In this document: positions 48,945 through 57,245 of the stretch, one piece after another
Numbering within the stretch: the stretch's first letter is position 1
Layout of the letters: each line of letters begins with the position of its first letter
NCBI RefSeq assembly: GCF_001625365.1
Contig: NZ_LJJF01000004.1
Coordinates: forward strand, 1 to 64,000
Source: Streptomyces sp. MJM8645
Lineage (GTDB): Bacteria; Actinomycetota; Actinomycetes; Streptomycetales; Streptomycetaceae
Length of the DNA: 64,000 nucleotides
Direction of reading: 5' to 3'
Position numbers and translations under genes: made by a program
Notes under the pieces: generated by a model
Seen by the model: only the letters and a program-made list of their open reading frames with translations
Told to the model about the DNA's origin: nothing
Database searches by the model: none

Positions 48945-49301
48945 TCAGTCTGCCATGCCGTCGACCCGCCGCTCGACGTCCCGCAGGTGCCGCAGCGCGG
49001 CGTCGGGATCCTTGGTCGCGAGCTCTTCGAGCCACGGGTTGCCGGGGTGCTCGTCGTGGCCGTACCAGAGCAGCGACATCTCCCGGAAGAGCCGCAGGGC
49101 GTGGAGCTGCTGGATCGGCCCGGTGGCGTGGGCGTGGGCGAGCACCTGGTCGAGCTGCGGGAGCAGGTGGGTGAAGTGCTCGCGCTCGGCCGCCGGCACG
49201 GCCGGGTCGGCGGTACGCTCGGCGATCCGGGCCCGGACGAAGGCGGCGAGCTGGTCGAGCAGGTGCCCGATCGGTGCCCGGGGGCCTGTCGACGTCGCCA
49301 C
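48945..49301 (-). CDS. Small helical protein, possibly DUF6221-like
   Basis: A 118-residue protein. GTG 49301 has AGGAGAG four bases upstream. Sequence is helical: IGHLLDQLAAFVRARIAERT, then THLLPQLDQVLAHAHATGPI, and a closing HLRDVERRVDGMAD. The sequence LLWYGHDEHPGNPWLEE resembles the conserved end of DUF6221 proteins of Streptomyces, though the order of parts differs. It is first of the recombinase operon, just after the palindromic promoter region. Confidence 0.58.
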   Translation of the reverse strand: MATSTGPRAPIGHLLDQLAAFVRARIAERTADPAVPAAEREHFTHLLPQLDQVLAHAHATGPIQQLHALRLFREMSLLWYGHDEHPGNPWLEELATKDPDAALRHLRDVERRVDGMAD

Positions 49302-49356
49302 GGTGCTCTCCTGCGCGCGAAGGGGTCTGACGGGGGAAAGCCTCTCACACCGGTTA

Positions 49357-49397
49357 CCTCGTATATTTGACATTATACGAGGCTAACGGGATTAGCC
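49357..49397. promoter_or_regulatory. Palindromic promoter region of the recombinase operon
   Basis: Two adjacent inverted repeats: CCTCGTATA...TATACGAGG (49357-49365 with 49374-49382) and GGCTAA-CGGGA-TTAGCC (49381-49397). On the minus strand a perfect -10 hexamer TATAAT lies at 49377-49372 inside the first repeat, 71 bases before the GTG at 49301. No good -35 is visible, so activation or an operator role is likely. The plus strand has TTGACA at 49367-49372, giving a possible divergent promoter. The segment is markedly AT-rich compared with its surroundings. Confidence 0.62.
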
Positions 49398-49474
49398 AGC
49401 GACACAAGGGGCCGAGTGGGTGTAGGGGACGCGGTGCGCGGCCGGCTTGCTGGCGGCCGCGCACCGCCCCCGGG

Positions 49475-49699
49475 TCAGCGCTTGCGCCTCTCCCGCTTCT
49501 TGCGCTCCTCCTCCTTCTCCAGCTGGTCGATCGCATCCGCCACCCGGCGCAGCCGCCGGGTCAGCGACCCGCGCTCGGGCGCCAGATCGCCCATCAGCCA
49601 CCTGGCCAGCGGCAGCGCGACCACTGCGACCAGCCAGATCACAGCCTGCTCCGCGCCCGGCAGCCGCGGGCCGTCCTCCGAGTTCGTGTTCGTCGTCAT
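49475..49699 (-). CDS. Small single-pass membrane protein with charged tail
   Basis: A 74-residue protein, ATG 49699. One transmembrane helix at residues 18-36 (AVIWLVAVVALPLARWLMG) is followed by a helix (SLTRRLRRVADAIDQLEKEE) and a very basic end (ERKKRERRKR). The charged tail should face the cytosol. It is separated from the recombinase operon by the palindromic promoter and has only a weak ribosome binding site. Function unknown. Confidence 0.6.
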   Translation of the reverse strand: MTTNTNSEDGPRLPGAEQAVIWLVAVVALPLARWLMGDLAPERGSLTRRLRRVADAIDQLEKEEERKKRERRKR

Positions 49700-49922
49700 G
49701 GGCCCGACCGTAGGGCGGCGGCCCGCCCGACCCGGGCGCGATCCGCCGAGAAGTACCCGAACGGGTGTAGAGCGCCACGGCGAGGAAGAGCAGCGTGTCA
49801 CGTGATTCACAGGTCCACGCAGCTCATCCGGCGCCGGCCGGTCGGAAGCGAAGAAGGCCGTCCGGCGAGCCGGTCGCGTCGCTAGGGTGGTCTCATCGAA
49901 GCACCTGCCGCAGGAGAACCCG

Positions 49923-50384
49923 ATGAGCGACGCCCCCGTAGAGATCGACCCGCTGGACCATCAGATCTACCAGGAGTTCGAACTCCTGGCCTGGCGACTG
50001 GAGTTGCTGACCGGCGACCAGGAGCTCGCTGACGCGGTGCGGTCCAGCCTCAGCCGGGCCTCGGCGCGCTACGCCGCTCAACTGCGCTCGGACGACGACA
50101 CGGTGGCCGGCGCGGTGCTCGACCTGGTCACCAACCTCTACCCCGGCGACACCCCCATCCCCGACGACTGGTGGGCCACCCCGCTCGGCCGGGCGGTCGC
50201 GGCCAGCACGGGCCACCCCACCGCGGAGTCCGTCACCTACAGCGTGGCCGGTGCCATGCTCGGCATCGACGCCGACGCCGTCCAGCTACTCGCCCGGACC
50301 GCCCAGCTCGACGGCCACCCCGATGGCGGCGTCACCTCGGTCTCCGTCCAGCAGTACCTCCAGGCCCACCCCCGCCGCCCCTGA
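49923..50384 (+). CDS. Accessory protein of unknown function
   Basis: A 153-residue protein, ATG 49923 with AGGAG six bases upstream. Helical throughout: FELLAWRLELLTGDQELADA, SSLSRASARYAAQLRSDDDT, and the segment AGAMLGIDADAVQLLARTAQ near residue 115, where a helix-turn-helix could lie. It ends with SVQQYLQAHPRRP. It is a single gene transcribed rightwards and ends 73 bases before a strong hairpin at 50457. No family is recognised. Confidence 0.6.
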   Translation: MSDAPVEIDPLDHQIYQEFELLAWRLELLTGDQELADAVRSSLSRASARYAAQLRSDDDTVAGAVLDLVTNLYPGDTPIPDDWWATPLGRAVAASTGHPTAESVTYSVAGAMLGIDADAVQLLARTAQLDGHPDGGVTSVSVQQYLQAHPRRP

Positions 50385-50456
50385 CCGCACGCCCAGCGGT
50401 GGCCGTCGGCACTGTGGGAGGCCGTGACTTGGATCCTGAAAGCGGGGACGGAACGC

Positions 50457-50789
50457 AGTGACCGTCACATAAGTGACGGTCACTACCGTTAACGCAGAAG
50501 TACAGAACTTCTGAGTCTTCAGGTTGTTCTACTCCGGTTTGTCTTCCGCGAAGCCCCCAGTATAGACTTACGTCATTGAAAGGGCTTTCTTGTTGTCGCC
50601 ACCAACAAGGAGAGAACTTATTCGCCTGTATCGCTTGCGATTATTACCCGAATCGCGAGTAATCTGAGTCGAAGCCTGACTAACTTTGATCAGATATTTT
50701 TCTTCTGGGTCGAATATTTCCGACATCAATATGTCGGGAAGCATGGTGATGCCGTCCGGTCTCACCCCTCAGAGTGCACACCGGACGGC
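50457..50789. other. AT-rich region with serial inverted repeats
   Basis: Within 330 bases lie at least five perfect inverted repeats: AGTGACCGTCAC/GTGACGGTCACT (50457-50484), CAGAAGT/ACTTCTG (50495-50513), CTTGTTG/CAACAAG (50589-50609), CCGACAT/ATGTCGG (50720-50737) and GCCGTCCGGT/ACCGGACGGC (50751-50789). Base composition is clearly lower in GC than all neighbours. No convincing gene lies in 50385-50859. The first hairpin may end the 49923 gene; the whole could be an origin, transfer or recombination site, or a remnant of inserted DNA. Confidence 0.55.
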
Positions 50790-50859
50790 TGGCAACCGCT
50801 ACGCGGGCGAAATCACCTAGGGCGCGGCCGGGGCTCGTACCCCCCGGCTGCGCCCGGCC

Positions 50860-50994
50860 TCAGAACCGGCGGAAAATCTCCACCAGCACCCTCAAGACCT
50901 CAATGGCGATCATGCGCCACTGCCAGCGGCGTCCCTGGTCATCCGGACCGGGGTTCGACTCGTCGTCATCTCCCGGCCTCGTTCGAACCGTCAT
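50860..50994 (-). CDS. Possible 44-residue peptide with amphipathic end
   Basis: ATG 50994 with GGGGAG upstream at slightly long spacing. The product has an acidic N-terminal half (RPGDDDESNPGPDDQGRR) and a hydrophobic, basic-ended helix (WQWRMIAIEVLRVLVEIF then RRF). Codon use is GC3-rich unlike the flanking AT-rich DNA, which supports coding. It might be a membrane-active or toxin-like peptide, but there is no partner gene nearby. The longer frame upstream of 50994 is not convincing. Confidence 0.42.
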   Translation of the reverse strand: MTVRTRPGDDDESNPGPDDQGRRWQWRMIAIEVLRVLVEIFRRF

Positions 50995-51311
50995 GGAACG
51001 CTGCTCCCCTCCGATTTTTCGAACACTCGGACCGGGCGGTCCGAGCGTACACGGGGGAGGGTCAGGAAGTCCTGAATGCAGTGCCGATGCTGATCCTAGA
51101 GCCACCATCCGGCCGATAACAAATTCAGCCCGAATGCGCATATCGTTTCGATATGCATTCCCTGAGGTGTCATCCGCCGACCTGCGATGACGCATTTTGC
51201 TACCGGGTAGCACACCGGTCGACACGCGCCGGGCCCGGCTGTCGTAGCCGCCCGTCATCATGAGGGTGGTACCCCGTTGCCCGACCGATTTCCCCGCCCG
51301 AGAGGTCGCCG

Positions 51312-51938
51312 ATGCCCTCGCAGCCCTCCGTTGCCGCCCGCGCTGCTGCCGTCCGGCGCCTGCGCGACGACCCGGCCGCCAGCGACGGTGAACGCGCCTC
51401 TGCTCAGGAGCAGTTGAACCGGATGCAGGCCCGGTACGGCACGCTCGACGAGCCGGCGGCCGTCCGTCCGGGCACCGCCGACCGGCGCGTCTACGGGGCC
51501 AAGGCCGTATCCACCGAGGACCTGACCACCCGGGAGATCGCCAACCTGATCAAGGAGGAGCTGAAGGCCGCCCGCGTGCCCCTGGCCCGCACCCGCGACC
51601 GGTCCGCCGTCCCCTCCACGCGCAGCCCGATCCGTGACGCCCCGAAGGGCACCCGGATCACCGTGGGGCACCGGCAATTCACCGGCAACTCCGCGATCGA
51701 CGTCACGATCCGCGGCGTCCCGCTGGACTGGGCCGTCGACGGCGTGGAGGAGATCGGGCCCGGCCGCACCCGGCGGCGGCTCTCCGAACCCTGCGCGGCC
51801 CTGGTCGACGCCGTGGCGGCGATCAGCGCGGCCTACAACTGGCGCGGCGACGACACCCTGATGCGCGACTTCGTCGACGTGCGCTTCTACTCCCACGTCA
51901 ACCTCTACACCGCCTGCGGCGAGCACCTGGTCACCTGA
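51312..51938 (+). CDS. Accessory protein, possibly polyvalent-protein-associated domain
   Basis: A 208-residue protein, ATG 51312 after GAGAGG. Residues 1-60 are helical and basic. Residues 67-145 read LTTREIANLIKEELKAARVP, a strand with GTRITVGHRQFTGNSAIDVT, and PLDWAVDGVEEIGPGR. This helix-then-strand layout recalls the LPD29-type domain found attached to large polyvalent proteins of mobile elements, but the match is weak and from memory. The C-terminus has ALVDAVAAISAAYNWRGDDT. A link with the giant protein is possible and untested. Confidence 0.55.
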   Translation: MPSQPSVAARAAAVRRLRDDPAASDGERASAQEQLNRMQARYGTLDEPAAVRPGTADRRVYGAKAVSTEDLTTREIANLIKEELKAARVPLARTRDRSAVPSTRSPIRDAPKGTRITVGHRQFTGNSAIDVTIRGVPLDWAVDGVEEIGPGRTRRRLSEPCAALVDAVAAISAAYNWRGDDTLMRDFVDVRFYSHVNLYTACGEHLVT

Positions 51939-52140
51939 CGACCGGACCCCGCCTCCGACATGATGGTCCGTCAGGATCCGGTAGGATTCTTGCGGGTATC
52001 GCAGCCCCAGACCGCCGTCCGGCCCGTGGCAGAGACGGCACACCAGGTCGGACCCGCGACGCGGCGAGCGGACACACCCTCCCCCGTCGTGCCGACCAGG
52101 CGCCCGGGCCACGGACCGCGGCGCCCCTTGGACGGCCACG

Positions 52141-52809
52141 ATGACCGACCCCCGCCGCGCCCGCAAGGCCGCCGTACGCGCCCGCATGGCCGAGACCGGC
52201 GAGAACTACACCCAGGCCAACGCCGCGATCGCCGCGCAGCGCGACAGCAGCACCAGCACCGCCCGCGTGATCGCCGACATGGACGCCCGCCGGCACCGGT
52301 ACGAGGCGGCCGCACAGACCGCCCGCGACCACAACATCCCCGTCTACACCGCGCTGTGGCGCGCGTTCGACGTGGTCCAGCCGTCCGACAGCCGCATCGA
52401 GGCCGCCCTCGCCATCCCCACCGGCGACGTGGTGGCCTGGACGAGCTTCACCGAGGGCGGCCGCGAACTCGCCGAGAAGATCGACCGCACGGCCCACGAC
52501 GAAGGCCTGCGCCTCGCGGACGCCCGGCTGCTGCGCCGCCGCCACCAGCCCCGCCGCTACGCCGACGGCCCGCTCGTCACCAGCGTCTGGAACCTGCGCG
52601 CCGTCCTCGCCGACATCGAGGCCGGCGTGCGGGCCGGCCAGGAGGACAGGTGCGAGGCCCAGGAACTCCTCGACGAGAACTACTCGGCGTCCATGCGCCA
52701 GGCGATGGACACGTGGATCAGCTTCGCCTGGGTGGGCGAGCGGATCGCCATCCTGGAGCCGCCGAACATCGACCTGACCGGTGTCGACCCGGAACTGGAG
52801 GACCTCTAG
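52141..52809 (+). CDS. Accessory protein with a basic N-terminal tag
   Basis: A 222-residue protein, ATG 52141. It opens with RRARKAAVRARMAETGENYT, a basic motif found at the start of various Streptomyces plasmid and phage proteins and often followed by 'QA..A'. The rest is helical; around residue 72 AALWRAFDVV-like and near 170 CEAQELLDENYSASMRQAMD. No catalytic motif is seen. It ends at a convergent terminator shared with the next gene. Confidence 0.58.
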   Translation: MTDPRRARKAAVRARMAETGENYTQANAAIAAQRDSSTSTARVIADMDARRHRYEAAAQTARDHNIPVYTALWRAFDVVQPSDSRIEAALAIPTGDVVAWTSFTEGGRELAEKIDRTAHDEGLRLADARLLRRRHQPRRYADGPLVTSVWNLRAVLADIEAGVRAGQEDRCEAQELLDENYSASMRQAMDTWISFAWVGERIAILEPPNIDLTGVDPELEDL

Positions 52810-52953
52810 GCCCTCACCCCGGGGGCCGTGTCCAGCGCGCGACGCAACGCCGCGGCCCCCGGTAGGAACGGGGGCGTGGCGCGGATGTGAGTGGCCAGTG
52901 CGGGCAGCCGCAGGAGCTGACCCCTGGAGGGCTACCGTCCGGGCCGCCCTTCG

Positions 52954-52982
52954 GGGGCGCGGTGGCCTTCACCGCGCCCCCG
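52954..52982. terminator. Bidirectional hairpin between convergent genes
   Basis: GGGGGCGCGGTG-GCCTT-CACCGCGCCCCC, a perfect 12-bp stem, lies between the ends of the convergent genes at 52809 (plus) and 52993 (minus). A weaker GC hairpin with CCGGGGGCCG arms is at about 52819-52863. It should end transcripts from both sides. Confidence 0.75.
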
Positions 52983-52992
52983 ATTCCCGGCC

Positions 52993-53550
52993 TCAGGCCC
53001 TCGGTACCAGCCCGAACGGGTGGCCGACGAGCGCCCGCTCGGGCAGGGGACGGCCGACGTCGAGCAGGCCGTGCTCGGGGATGCCACCGGTGAAGATCCT
53101 GAGGGCGTCGCGGGCGACCTGCACCTTGGCGTCGAGGACACCGACGAACGCCGTCTTGGTGAGGGTGCGCTGCTGGAAGACCTCGACGAACGCGATGGCC
53201 ATCGGGATGCCGAGGTAGGCGGTGGCGGCGTGGTCGGGCCAGGTCGGATCGAGGACGAGGCCGTCGGGGCCGGAGCACCAGGCGTGCGGCATCGCCGTCT
53301 CCCCGGCGGCGAGGAAGGCGAAGCCCTCCACGTAGCCGGTGCCGGTCAGCTGTGCGATCCGCAGGGCGTTGGGGTGACAGCGCCCGGTCAGGCCGCGGCG
53401 GGGTGCGCGCCGGGGCCACGGCGCGGGGCTGAAGAATCTGCCCTGGGCGAGGACGACGTTGGGAGCCGACAGGCTGCCCGAGCCGGCCCAGGCCTCGATC
53501 ACGGCCAGGAGGTCGTGCTCGGCCGGGTTCGGGTGCTGTTCGAGGGGCAC
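52993..53550 (-). CDS. Cys/His/Asp protein, possible transglutaminase-like or papain-like fold
   Basis: A 185-residue protein, GTG start at 53550. The order of motifs is GRCHPNALRIAQLTG (Cys near 58), then MPHAWCSGPDGLVLDPTWPD (His near 87, Asp near 97). A Cys with helix after it, followed by His and Asp in beta strands, is the layout of papain-like, transglutaminase or arylamine acetyltransferase folds. The usual C-H-D spacing is about 30-50 residues, which fits. Target and reaction cannot be deduced. Proteins with 'PHAW...DPTW' are found in Streptomyces genomes. It may be a toxin or defence factor, or a housekeeping remnant. Confidence 0.55.
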   Translation of the reverse strand: MPLEQHPNPAEHDLLAVIEAWAGSGSLSAPNVVLAQGRFFSPAPWPRRAPRRGLTGRCHPNALRIAQLTGTGYVEGFAFLAAGETAMPHAWCSGPDGLVLDPTWPDHAATAYLGIPMAIAFVEVFQQRTLTKTAFVGVLDAKVQVARDALRIFTGGIPEHGLLDVGRPLPERALVGHPFGLVPRA

Positions 53551-53612
53551 GCTTCCAGTGTGCGCCGGGTCGTGGCGACCGGCGCGCGGTTCGCGGGCGT
53601 GCCCCCGGGCCT

Positions 53613-53629
53613 GTCAGTCGTTGGCTGAC
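53613..53629. repeat. GTCAGCC-type palindrome, copy 1
   Basis: GTCAGTC-GTT-GGCTGAC: 7-bp arms with one mismatch. Lies 63 bases upstream of the minus-strand gene at 53550. One of six related copies between 53.6 and 59.8 kb. Confidence 0.5.
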
Positions 53630-53794
53630 GCTGGTGGGCGCAGGGGCGCGGGTGAGCTCACCACAGCCGGCCTGAGCGTGGCCACGGTGGACGAGATCCT
53701 GCACCCGCGGCCGGAACCGGGGTGGGGCGGGGACTACTACGACGATCCGGTGTGACGGGCACAGACGACACACCGGACCCGTCCGCAGCGCTCC

Positions 53795-54385
53795 CTAATC
53801 AGTGGCCAGGCAGAAACGTGCGGCATGCCAGAACAACTGGGGCCCGTACCACGGGTGCTCGGGGCAGTCCTCGCGGACGGGAGCCAACCCTCCACACGGC
53901 GCGGTGCCGCAGGTGCACCCCGGACCGCGCGGCGCCACGGTGGTGGCGTGGGAGTGCACGGTCTCGGGTTCGAGCTCGACCAGATCAGCGCCATCGTCGT
54001 GGAGTCGCTGGCGGGGTGTCTCGGTGGTGCGGTCGCGCAGCCCGTACCGGCCGTAGCGGTCCCGGCCAGCCGGCCCGGGAGCGACCCGAGCCCGAACATC
54101 ACGGCCGTACCCGTCCACCCCGGCGTAGTCGTCCCCCACCGCCTCCGACGAAGCGAACACCGCGCGGGCCCACTCCGGGCCGGCCCCACAGTCCGACCCG
54201 ACCACGAACGGGCCCACCCTCAGCGTGCCGTCCTCCTCCATGTGGCTGAGTTCCAGCAGCATCTCCACCACCCGGGGCACGGAGAGCCCCCGACGGCCAG
54301 CGAACAGGGCCAGCCGGGCCGCCAAGTAGCGGCCCACCTCGACCTCCACGCGCATCGTGCCGGTGACCATCGAGTCAGACACCAT
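53795..54385 (-). CDS. Small DNA-binding-like protein with Cys-rich C-terminus
   Basis: A 196-residue protein; ATG 54385 overlaps the previous gene by 11 bases. Residues 11-50 (VEVEVGRYLAARLALFAGRR, SVPRVVEMLLEL) look like a ribbon-helix-helix: a strand followed by two helices. The middle is Gly/Arg/Tyr-rich and probably disordered. The end is Cys-rich, GCTCGTAPCGG then VREDCPEHPWYG, which suggests a zinc site. It belongs to a three-gene operon (56187 to 53795). Regulation or DNA binding is plausible; nothing more can be said. Confidence 0.55.
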   Translation of the reverse strand: MVSDSMVTGTMRVEVEVGRYLAARLALFAGRRGLSVPRVVEMLLELSHMEEDGTLRVGPFVVGSDCGAGPEWARAVFASSEAVGDDYAGVDGYGRDVRARVAPGPAGRDRYGRYGLRDRTTETPRQRLHDDGADLVELEPETVHSHATTVAPRGPGCTCGTAPCGGLAPVREDCPEHPWYGPQLFWHAARFCLATD

Positions 54386-55124
54386 GCACCGCCACCGGGT
54401 TCAAGTCGTAGCCGAGCCGGGCATCCACCGTAGCGGTCGCCTCGTCCAGGCGACTCTTGTGCGGCTGCTCACTGATCCGGCCGGTGGACGTCCGGCAGTG
54501 CTCACCTTGCGCGGCCCGGCACTTCGGCGACGAGCACTCAGTGACCATCAGCTCCACCTGGATGGACTTCTCCCGCTCGGCCGCGCGCCGCGCCCGGGCC
54601 GCCTTCGACTCCACGAACGTCACCCCGACCATCGCCTCCACGAAGGTCGTGGTGACCGTTTCCCGGCCGAAACGCTCCCGCCGCCAGGCCGGCGCCGAGG
54701 GATCGCGGGGAGCAACCCTGTCGGCAAGCAACTCAAGCTGGCGCATCGTCGGAACGACGGCCGGCCCGCCGTAGGACTCCCGGCGCTCCTCGCCCCGGGC
54801 GGCTGCGCCCCAGGGCGCGCCGTCAGGCATCGTCGCGGCGAGCGGGACATCCCCGGCCGTGATCGCGGTCAGGCGCTGCGCCAGGGTGGCCATGGTGGTG
54901 AGGTCGGCGGCCTGGTGGCGGAGCTGCTCGATCAGGTCGGCCAGTTCGACGGGCTGTTCGGGGGTCTCGGCGGCGTGGGCGAGCTGGCCGAGCAGCACCG
55001 CGGCGCCGGACAGGTGGAGGGTGATCTCCTCCAGGGTGATGCGCTTGCCGGCGCGCAGGTGGGCGGTGTCGGCAGGGTCGGTGCTGGTCTGCATGGCCGG
55101 GGTGGTGGTCTGGTCAGCGGACAT
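54375..55124 (-). CDS. Protein with phage-type zinc finger at the C-terminus
   Basis: A 249-residue protein overlapping both neighbours by 11 bases, so part of a coupled operon. Residues 25-90 are helical. Residues 190-240 have ECSSPKCRAAQGEHCRTSTG then PHKSRLDEA: a Cys-x4-Cys, Cys and His set typical of the short zinc fingers common in mycobacteriophage and Streptomyces phage proteins ('C..C.A..G..C......H..R'). They likely bind DNA. The middle contains EAMVGVTFVESKAARARRAA, a basic helix. Role unknown. Confidence 0.62.
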   Translation of the reverse strand: MSADQTTTPAMQTSTDPADTAHLRAGKRITLEEITLHLSGAAVLLGQLAHAAETPEQPVELADLIEQLRHQAADLTTMATLAQRLTAITAGDVPLAATMPDGAPWGAAARGEERRESYGGPAVVPTMRQLELLADRVAPRDPSAPAWRRERFGRETVTTTFVEAMVGVTFVESKAARARRAAEREKSIQVELMVTECSSPKCRAAQGEHCRTSTGRISEQPHKSRLDEATATVDARLGYDLNPVAVHGV

Positions 55125-56187
55125 CGGCGCACAGCTCCTCGGTCAGGGCCTGCTGGCGGTTGCGGGGGAAGCCGGACATGCCGGCGGCGATGCAGAACAG
55201 GAAGCGCACCACGCCGTCGAGTTCGGCGGCGGTCAGGTCGTCGCTCAGGATCCGTTCGGCGCCGGGGCGGCCGTTGGCGATGAACGCGGACACCAGCAGG
55301 TGCAGGGTGGTCAACGCCGGGGCCTGCATCATCGGCGGCGGCTGCTGGCGGTAGTAGCGGACGGCCGCCTCCGTGCCGGTGCCGTAGTACCCGGTGGAGA
55401 GCATGTACTGGGCCAGGAGGAGCGCGGCTTCGCGTCCGGCGGCCGGGCCGCGCTCGGCCAGGGCCTCGAAGAGGTCGTGGGCGTGCTCGGTGATCTGGTC
55501 GTCCACGGTGCCGGCCAACGCGGACTGCACGAGCATCGGCAGCGGGATCCCGTCGGCCAGTTGCTCGACGGTCAGGAACATCATCCCCTCGCCGGTGAAC
55601 GGGTTCTCGGGCGGCGCGGTGGCCTCCGGCAGGTCGTCCTCCGCGTCCTGTTGCGGACCGTCCCCCGTGGGCGGCGCGGCCGCGGCGGCGGGCTCGCCCG
55701 GGGCGGCGTCGAGCGCGGCCCACAGGTCGAGGGCGTCCTCGACCACGTCGCGCACCTCGGCGGGGCTCAGCTCCTCCAGCACGGCGAGCATCGACGCGGC
55801 CGGGGCCGGACCATCCAAACCGGCCGCCAGCATCTGGCGGCCGACCGTCCACACCCGCACCGAGGCGGGCGCCATCAGGCCGGGCGAGGGCAACAGGCTG
55901 AACGGGAGCCCGGCCAGGTTCGCCACCACGAGCCGGTCGCCGGCCACCAGGGCCGGGATCGCGGAGTCCTGGCACGGCCGGCACCCGGCGCGGGCGGCGC
56001 CGACCAGCGCGGCCGCCGGCGCGAGGTTCACCTGTCGGGTGACCCCGTACAGGCGGGAGTCCATCACGCCGAAGTCGGGGGCCGGATGCTGGTGCCGGGA
56101 GCCGCCCGCGGCGGCCGTGTACGGGGCTCCGGTGGCCCGCTGCTTCGCGCGGGCGGCCTGCTTCTTGGAGCGCTTGTTCTTGGGCAC
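55114..56187 (-). CDS. Accessory protein with basic N-terminal tag
   Basis: A 357-residue protein. GTG 56187 follows GAGAGG and gives the N-terminus PKNKRSKKQAARAKQRATG, a highly basic tag also present in another accessory protein at 60055. The next segment holds a CxxC (AGCRPCQDS) near residue 75. The remaining residues are helical with LAVLEELSPAEVRDVVEDAL and an acidic linker (EDDLPEATAPPENP). No enzyme motif. It heads a three-gene operon that ends at 53795. It may act with nucleic acid, to judge by the tag. Confidence 0.58.
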   Translation of the reverse strand: MPKNKRSKKQAARAKQRATGAPYTAAAGGSRHQHPAPDFGVMDSRLYGVTRQVNLAPAAALVGAARAGCRPCQDSAIPALVAGDRLVVANLAGLPFSLLPSPGLMAPASVRVWTVGRQMLAAGLDGPAPAASMLAVLEELSPAEVRDVVEDALDLWAALDAAPGEPAAAAAPPTGDGPQQDAEDDLPEATAPPENPFTGEGMMFLTVEQLADGIPLPMLVQSALAGTVDDQITEHAHDLFEALAERGPAAGREAALLLAQYMLSTGYYGTGTEAAVRYYRQQPPPMMQAPALTTLHLLVSAFIANGRPGAERILSDDLTAAELDGVVRFLFCIAAGMSGFPRNRQQALTEELCADVR

Positions 56188-56719
56188 GTGATGCCTCTCG
56201 GCGCGGTGCTCGGTCCCGCGACCCGGGCCCGCGCGCAGCATCAGCGCAAGGCAGTGGGTGGACCTGACGGACGTTCAACATCGCGCGGTGCGGGAGCTCT
56301 TCGACTCCTACCACCTTGACCGCTGTGCCGCCCGTCGCGGGCAGGATCGGCGGGACTCGGGCTCGGCGCGCTAGCCCATACCTCTACAGGTACGGACAAC
56401 AGCATAGCGGCACTCTAGGCAACGAGATAGCACGAGATACCACTCAAGTCCACGCGCGCATACGAAAGTGGATGCCGCCTCCCCTCGCCGAGAGGCAGCA
56501 TCCGACTTTCTCGCCAGAACCCTATCGGGCGCCGCCGCGGTGCTCCTTCGGCGCTGCTGTCGTCCCCCAGGGACAGCGCCACTTCGCTGTCTCGGATGCC
56601 ACCACCCCCCGTCAGCCTACGGCTGACGCAGACACCGGCCGGACCAAACCCTGGAGCCGCCCGACGGACCCCCGCGAAGTCCGCCGGTTACGCACCAGAA
56701 CCGACGGCGTGACGAAGGG
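56188..56719. other. Regulatory stretch between two minus-strand operons
   Basis: No gene is supported here. It contains an AT-rich segment with TACCT-CTAC-AGGTA (56379-56392), tandem ACGAGATA at 56422 and 56432, and a GTCAGCC palindrome at 56610. The first probably belongs to the promoter of the 56187 operon. Confidence 0.5.
56610..56628. repeat. GTCAGCC-type palindrome, copy 2
   Basis: CGTCAGCC-TAC-GGCTGACG, perfect 8-bp arms. Its right flank (GCAGAC-A-CCGGCCGGACC) is shared almost exactly with copy 6 at 59732, so about 40 bases are duplicated between the two places. Confidence 0.65.
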
Positions 56720-57217
56720 TCAGCGCGGAGTGTTGCCGTGGACGGTGGTGCGGCCCGGGTAGCGGGCGTCCAGGTAGGCGCGGGCCGCGGCGAGGTCGCC
56801 GACGACGCCGACCGTGGTGCGGCCGCCCTCGGCGCCGGTCTCGAAGACCTGGAAGCCCGGCTCTTTGAGGTCCCTGAGAGTGCCTTCCAGGGGGTAGTCG
56901 TGGCCCGGTTCCCACACGGCCGACACGACGCTCTGCCCGTGCACGACCCTGGTCTGGTGAGGGAAGCGCGCGTCGAGGGCCCGGCGAGCGTCGTCCAGGT
57001 CGCCGATGACGCCGACCGTCAGGGTGTCTGCGCCGGGCTCCTGGCCGACGGTGGCGACGCGCCAGGTCTGCGGGCCGAGCCCGGCCCGGTAGACGGCCCG
57101 GTGCAGATCGGCCAGGGCCTGGCCGTGGGGCAGCGGGGCGGGGACGGCCGCGGCCGCGCCGCAGGCGACGGCCAGCACGCCGAGGGTGGCCGTCAGCCGG
57201 CCGGTGAGCGCGTTCAC
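56720..57217 (-). CDS. Secreted protein with two prodomain-like repeats
   Basis: A 165-residue protein, GTG 57217 after AAGGAA. The first 25 residues are a signal peptide (LTATLGVLAVACGAAAAVPA). The mature part holds two copies of one module: TVGVIGDLDDARRALDARFP then RVVHG near residue 68-95, and TVGVVGDLAAARAYLDARYP then TTVHG near 133-160. Strand-helix modules of this type resemble the prodomain lobes of S1 family secreted proteases. It lies 28 bases downstream of such a protease gene in the same operon. It may act as inhibitor or folding aid for it. No catalytic residues are visible. Confidence 0.62.
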   Translation of the reverse strand: MNALTGRLTATLGVLAVACGAAAAVPAPLPHGQALADLHRAVYRAGLGPQTWRVATVGQEPGADTLTVGVIGDLDDARRALDARFPHQTRVVHGQSVVSAVWEPGHDYPLEGTLRDLKEPGFQVFETGAEGGRTTVGVVGDLAAARAYLDARYPGRTTVHGNTPR

Positions 57218-57245
57218 GTCGGTGTTCCTTTCCAGGTGGGGGTGG

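Noticed and set aside
50568..50744. Low-GC open frame of 58 codons (starting MLPDILMSEIFDPEEK)
   Set aside because: No ribosome binding site, and it overlaps the cluster of inverted repeats. The text looks protein-like, but codon use differs from all real genes here; kept only as a possible foreign remnant.
53651..53755. Short plus-strand frame ending PRPEPGWGGDYYDDPV
   Set aside because: Too short, no ribosome binding site and no clear start, although third positions are GC-rich. It could be the remnant of a gene end.
56316..56762. 148-codon plus-strand frame
   Set aside because: No ribosome binding site, mixed composition and it covers the regulatory region with palindromes.
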